21,055 bases of DNA from Trametes villosa (taxonomy: Eukaryota; Basidiomycota; Agaricomycetes; Polyporales; Polyporaceae): assembly GCA_002964805.2 (NCBI GenBank), contig PUDQ02000127.1:1-21055 (forward strand), read 5' to 3'. A model generated the notes under the pieces. It was not told the origin of the DNA. It was given only the letters and a program-made list of their open reading frames with translations, and did not search any database. Made by a program: the position numbers and the translations under genes. Numbering within the stretch: position 1 is the stretch's first letter; each line of letters begins with the position of its first letter. Below are positions 17,749-21,055 of this stretch, in pieces.

Positions 17749-20700
17749 CTATGTCTTGGCGGATGTTTTCTTGGGCAACGCGCGCCAAGATGACACGCCC
17801 ATTAGACGACAATACTCGTCTAATGCTACGAGCTCCTTGCAGTGCTCGTAGGGTTCCCATGTATGGTCCCCCATCGTCCACCGCACGTGGAACTGGCACT
17901 TATTGCCATTCCACTCGTGGCCGATAATCTCTTCCACCAACCATTCGGTGGAGTCTTCATTGCCGAAGTCGTAATACGACTTCGCCTCACGATGCGGAAA
18001 TACCGCATCGTCGTTTGGCTCATAGCGTCGTAATAGCGACGCGTGGAACCGAGGGTGTATCCTTCGGTTCCGGAGTTCTTCTGGTAACTCCAGTACGTAG
18101 TTTGACGTACTGGGTATGCTCTCAATTATAGCATACGGTCCGATGTATTTGGGCACGAGCTTTCGTGCCCGGCCCTTAGGTATCGACAAATTCTTTGTCG
18201 ATAGGTATACCTTGTCCCCGACCTCAAAGTCGGGTTCGGCTTGCCTATGCTTATTCGCATAGTGTGTCTGGCGCACTCGCGCCTCGATGATGGCATCATG
18301 CGCCATCTCCAAGTTCGCCTTGGCTCTGAGTGCGAACTCTCGCACTCCTCGAAACGGAGTATCCGTTCCGATTCCGTTCATGGAACGCGGGAGGTACCCG
18401 TAGTTCAACTCGAACGGAGCGAACCCTGTGGTAGAACTTACCGCAGAGTTGATAGCGAACTCCGCTATCGGTAGCTTCTCATACCAGTCCAACTGGTCAG
18501 GAGCTACCAATGCACGGAGTATCTGCGACACTGAGCGTATACTACGCTCAGATAATCCATCCGTCTGTGGATGGAACGACGTGGACATAAGCAGCTTCGC
18601 CCCCATAAGACGATGCAGCTCCTTCCAGAACTTGGAAGTGAACTTCGAGTCTCTATCAGAGACTATGGAGTCCGGTAGCCCGTGTAGACGGACTACTTCC
18701 CTGAAGTAGACCAGCGCCAGGTCTGACGCTGTGTCGGTTGTCTTGATGGGTATGAGGTGTACCATCGAGGTCAACCGACAGACTACAATCCATATGTAGT
18801 CATATCCGTGCGAGGGCGGAAACGGACCGAAGAAATCCATGGACATAGACGTCCATGGCACCGTAGGTATCGGTAGCGAGTGTAACAGCCCTATAGGGGG
18901 CTGTGTACTTATTTTCGTGGTGTGGCACACGCCGCACGAAATGCAGAACTTGTCCACATCTTTGCGTAACGCGGGCCACCAAAACCACTTGCGCACGTAC
19001 TCTGACGTGCGCTGAGGTCCAAGATGTCCAAGCGCGCTATGCGCTTGGTCTAACACGAGCTCCTGAAGGGCCCGTTTCCGATACAGACCACGAGGTATAC
19101 ACAATACTTCGTCGCCTTCACGGTTCTTGGTGTATATCACACCCTCGCGCATTACGAATGCGCGATGCTGAGTAGGCCGTTCCAGTATTTTCTGGAACGT
19201 CGGGTCATTAACATAACCTGACTTGACGGCTTTCAGGAAGCCGTCGTCTCCTTCTACCCAGACACGCAAAGAGGGACCCGCAGATAGCGAGTCCGACAGC
19301 GTCACATTGTCGCTGTCCGGGGTTGCTGCAGTCACCGAGATAGGTGCGTGTGCAGCGTAACGAGCCGACTCTACGACTCGTTCCTCTATTGGTTCTTGCA
19401 CGCGTGTAGCGTGCGCGTTGTCTGTCTCTAGCTGCGCGAGTTTCCGCGCAGATCGACGCAACACTCGAGCTGCGCGTAGCTCGATGAGTCGGGAGAAGGG
19501 GAGATCATCCCCTTCAGGATCTAGCCGCAAATCGGCGTTAACATAGTCGAAATCTTCGGCTAGTTCCTCTATGTCGTCGTGCTCAAAGTAGCGGGACAAA
19601 CAGTCCGCTACTTTGTTCAGTTTACCTGGAATATAGGTAATCGTCTTGTCGAACCTCGACAAGAATTCGTACCACCGTATCTGACGGTGGTTAGGACGCT
19701 TGAGTCCCTCAAGGAACTCGAGAGCTCTATGGTCGGTGACTATATTGAGCTTTCGTCCTATGAGCTTGTCCTCCCACTTGAACAAGCCTTCCATGATGGC
19801 GAGGGCTTCTTGCTCATAGGTGCGATACGCCCGTTGTGCGGACGTAAATTTCTTCGACAGGAACCCGGCTGGCCTGCAAGTTTGCCAGTCGGGTCCTTGC
19901 CCGTATAACGCTCCGAGTCCATACACGGACGCATCACAGATCAACCAAATGGGATCTGTGGAAGCCGGATCTATCGGCTTCAGTATGGGCACCTTACACG
20001 CGAGTGCTTTGATAGATTCAAAGCACTTGTCGTGCAGTGCGCGCCATACGAACGGACGGTCGTTATGGACCATGTCCGATAACGGCGATGTGTACGCCGT
20101 TACATCTGGCATAAAATGTGCCAGATAGTTTACTAGCCCGAGGAACCGCTGCACCTCGTTATACGAGCGAGGTGTTCGCCAGTTCCTGATACGGCTCATC
20201 TTATCCGTATCGGCGTGTAGTCCCTTGTCATCTATTCGGTGACCGAGACAATCCAAGTCTTTGGAGTATAAGTCGCACTTGCTGCGGCTTAGGAAAAGCT
20301 TCGCCTCTCGAAGCTTTTCGAACACTATCCTTAAGTGTTCTTCGTGCTCCTCCTTGGAGTCCGAAAATACGAAAATGTCGTCCAAATAGACATGGACGAA
20401 CCTTCCGATACAGTCACGGAATATGGCTGTCATTAGACGTTGGAATGTGGACGGGGCGTTGGTGTCGCCCTGTTGCATGACCTCGCTCACGAACGTCCCG
20501 TAAGGCGTCGCGAACGCGGTCTTCCACACGTCCTCCGCAACTATGCGGATCTGTTCGTATGCGTCGGACAGATCAATCTTCGAGCGATACTTCGCTCGAG
20601 CAACGTCCATCCGGATCTGGTCTTGATCCGGAAACGGTGTCAGATCGTGCACCGTGTTCTGGTTTCGTTGTCGCGCATCGAGTACGGTGCGCAGCTTGCC

Positions 20701-21055
20701 ATTCTTCTTGGCAACGCACAGCAGAGGCGCTGCTTGCGTGACCGTTACCGGTCGCCACCAGCCTGCCTTCACATAGCGATTGATTTTCGCTATGAGCTCG
20801 GGCTTCACCACGTCCGCGCAACGTGGGAGATGATAGCGATATTTCTTCGCTTCATCGATGAGCGGAATGTGGTGATTGATCTCCCGGAACGGCGGGAGAT
20901 GCTCCGGCGCAGGACGCATAATGTCCTCGGTGGCCGCATACCAGCGGTCACGAAGAGCTTTCAGCTCCTCCTCTTCCTCGTCTATGACGAACCCAGCGTG
21001 GGTTCGTCGGATCTGTTCGTCTTCCCACTGCTCCTTGGCTATCTTGTCCAAGAGC
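17749..21055 (-). CDS. pol: Ty3/gypsy chromovirus Pol: reverse transcriptase, RNase H, integrase, chromodomain (5' partial)
   Basis: The frame is open to the window edge. The first in-frame codons are Leu, so this is the C-terminal ~1100 residues of a longer polyprotein. Counting from 21051: RT spans about 80-310, with Asp160 in KIDLSDAY and the catalytic YLDD at 222-225. RNase H has Asp373 in LICDAS, a Glu in TYEQEA and Asp440 in TDHRALEFL. The integrase zinc finger has HSALGH (671-676) and C706-x2-C709. The catalytic core is Asp739, Asp799 and Glu835, with exactly 35 residues between the last two. A chromodomain at about 1033-1080 (EWLVEEIIGHEW ... WTMGDHTWEPYEH) ends the protein and in this clade is thought to guide integration to marked chromatin. 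All catalytic residues are present and no stop interrupts, so the enzyme appears functional. The coding sequence is packed with short hairpins. Confidence 0.95.
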   Translation of the reverse strand, partial: LLDKIAKEQWEDEQIRRTHAGFVIDEEEEELKALRDRWYAATEDIMRPAPEHLPPFREINHHIPLIDEAKKYRYHLPRCADVVKPELIAKINRYVKAGWWRPVTVTQAAPLLCVAKKNGKLRTVLDARQRNQNTVHDLTPFPDQDQIRMDVARAKYRSKIDLSDAYEQIRIVAEDVWKTAFATPYGTFVSEVMQQGDTNAPSTFQRLMTAIFRDCIGRFVHVYLDDIFVFSDSKEEHEEHLRIVFEKLREAKLFLSRSKCDLYSKDLDCLGHRIDDKGLHADTDKMSRIRNWRTPRSYNEVQRFLGLVNYLAHFMPDVTAYTSPLSDMVHNDRPFVWRALHDKCFESIKALACKVPILKPIDPASTDPIWLICDASVYGLGALYGQGPDWQTCRPAGFLSKKFTSAQRAYRTYEQEALAIMEGLFKWEDKLIGRKLNIVTDHRALEFLEGLKRPNHRQIRWYEFLSRFDKTITYIPGKLNKVADCLSRYFEHDDIEELAEDFDYVNADLRLDPEGDDLPFSRLIELRAARVLRRSARKLAQLETDNAHATRVQEPIEERVVESARYAAHAPISVTAATPDSDNVTLSDSLSAGPSLRVWVEGDDGFLKAVKSGYVNDPTFQKILERPTQHRAFVMREGVIYTKNREGDEVLCIPRGLYRKRALQELVLDQAHSALGHLGPQRTSEYVRKWFWWPALRKDVDKFCISCGVCHTTKISTQPPIGLLHSLPIPTVPWTSMSMDFFGPFPPSHGYDYIWIVVCRLTSMVHLIPIKTTDTASDLALVYFREVVRLHGLPDSIVSDRDSKFTSKFWKELHRLMGAKLLMSTSFHPQTDGLSERSIRSVSQILRALVAPDQLDWYEKLPIAEFAINSAVSSTTGFAPFELNYGYLPRSMNGIGTDTPFRGVREFALRAKANLEMAHDAIIEARVRQTHYANKHRQAEPDFEVGDKVYLSTKNLSIPKGRARKLVPKYIGPYAIIESIPSTSNYVLELPEELRNRRIHPRFHASLLRRYEPNDDAVFPHREAKSYYDFGNEDSTEWLVEEIIGHEWNGNKCQFHVRWTMGDHTWEPYEHCKELVALDEYCRLMGVSSWRALPKKTSAKT

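Larger units (their letters stand above)
14279..21055 (-). mobile_element. Ty3/gypsy chromovirus LTR retrotransposon, 5' part outside the window
   Basis: In the element's own direction it has pol, a second ORF, an untranslated tail, a polypurine tract and the 3' LTR. Gag, protease, primer-binding site and 5' LTR would lie beyond 21055, so neither target-site duplication nor LTR identity can be checked. Both ORFs are free of stops, so the copy looks young. Its special property is the density of short perfect inverted repeats along its visible length. Confidence 0.9.

Noticed and set aside
21049..21051. Start codon of pol at 21051
   Set aside because: The codon is TTG and the frame stays open to the window edge; pol is simply cut by the window.
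1..21055. tRNA or rRNA genes
   Set aside because: Scanning by eye for T-loop (GGTTCGA) and rRNA-like motifs gave only isolated matches, such as near 5581, without a cloverleaf.

Overview
The window reads as nuclear DNA of a basidiomycete fungus, probably an Agaricomycete. It is GC-rich, its genes carry short GT-AG introns (47-64 nt, several with CTGAC/CTAAC-type branch sites), and the right third is a Ty3/gypsy chromovirus. Family names come from motifs read by eye; no database was searched.

Layout. 1-5290: about 5 kb of GC-rich DNA with no gene I can support. It holds an 80-bp near-perfect hairpin (1782-1861) and a diverged tandem array (about 3355-5165). Each array unit carries a shared box ending in AATA(A/G)GCGCC, and the units are separated by intron-like GT-AG blocks on the + strand. 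5573-6703 (-): the first ~377 codons of a phosphoribosylformylglycinamidine synthase gene, with clean reading frame but cut off abruptly inside the synthetase domain. 7454-9628 (+): an apparently intact three-exon gene for a membrane-anchored, TAP-like alpha/beta-hydrolase with a complete Ser-Asp-His triad and a TATA box. 9629-12420: intergenic DNA with a possible orphan first exon (10114-10231), a pair of 45-bp inverted repeats 1.1 kb apart whose palindromic core is not inverted, scattered CCATTGGAT motifs, and a 22-bp minisatellite. 12423-14227 (-): an uncharacterised low-complexity protein reconstructed as six exons that join in frame; its 5' end is missing. 14279-21055 (-): a Ty3/gypsy chromovirus running off the right edge. 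In its own 5'-to-3' order it has pol (RT, RNase H, integrase, chromodomain), then an extra 855-codon ORF, a hairpin-rich non-coding tail, a polypurine tract, and a short LTR of about 185 bp.

The main discovery candidate is the retroelement. Its sequence, including the most conserved pol codons, is saturated with short perfect inverted repeats (arms 6-11 nt, loops mostly 1-11 nt). I checked 27 with arms of at least 8 nt inside the 3.3 kb of pol by hand; about 0.6 would be expected by chance with even base composition. Hairpins cover or touch the codons of the RT YLDD motif, the integrase D, D and E, and an RNase H Asp, without disturbing the protein. The element also has an extra ORF in the env position, with a coiled coil and a PPPY motif. 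It sits directly upstream of the six-exon gene and seems to have cut off that gene's 5' end.
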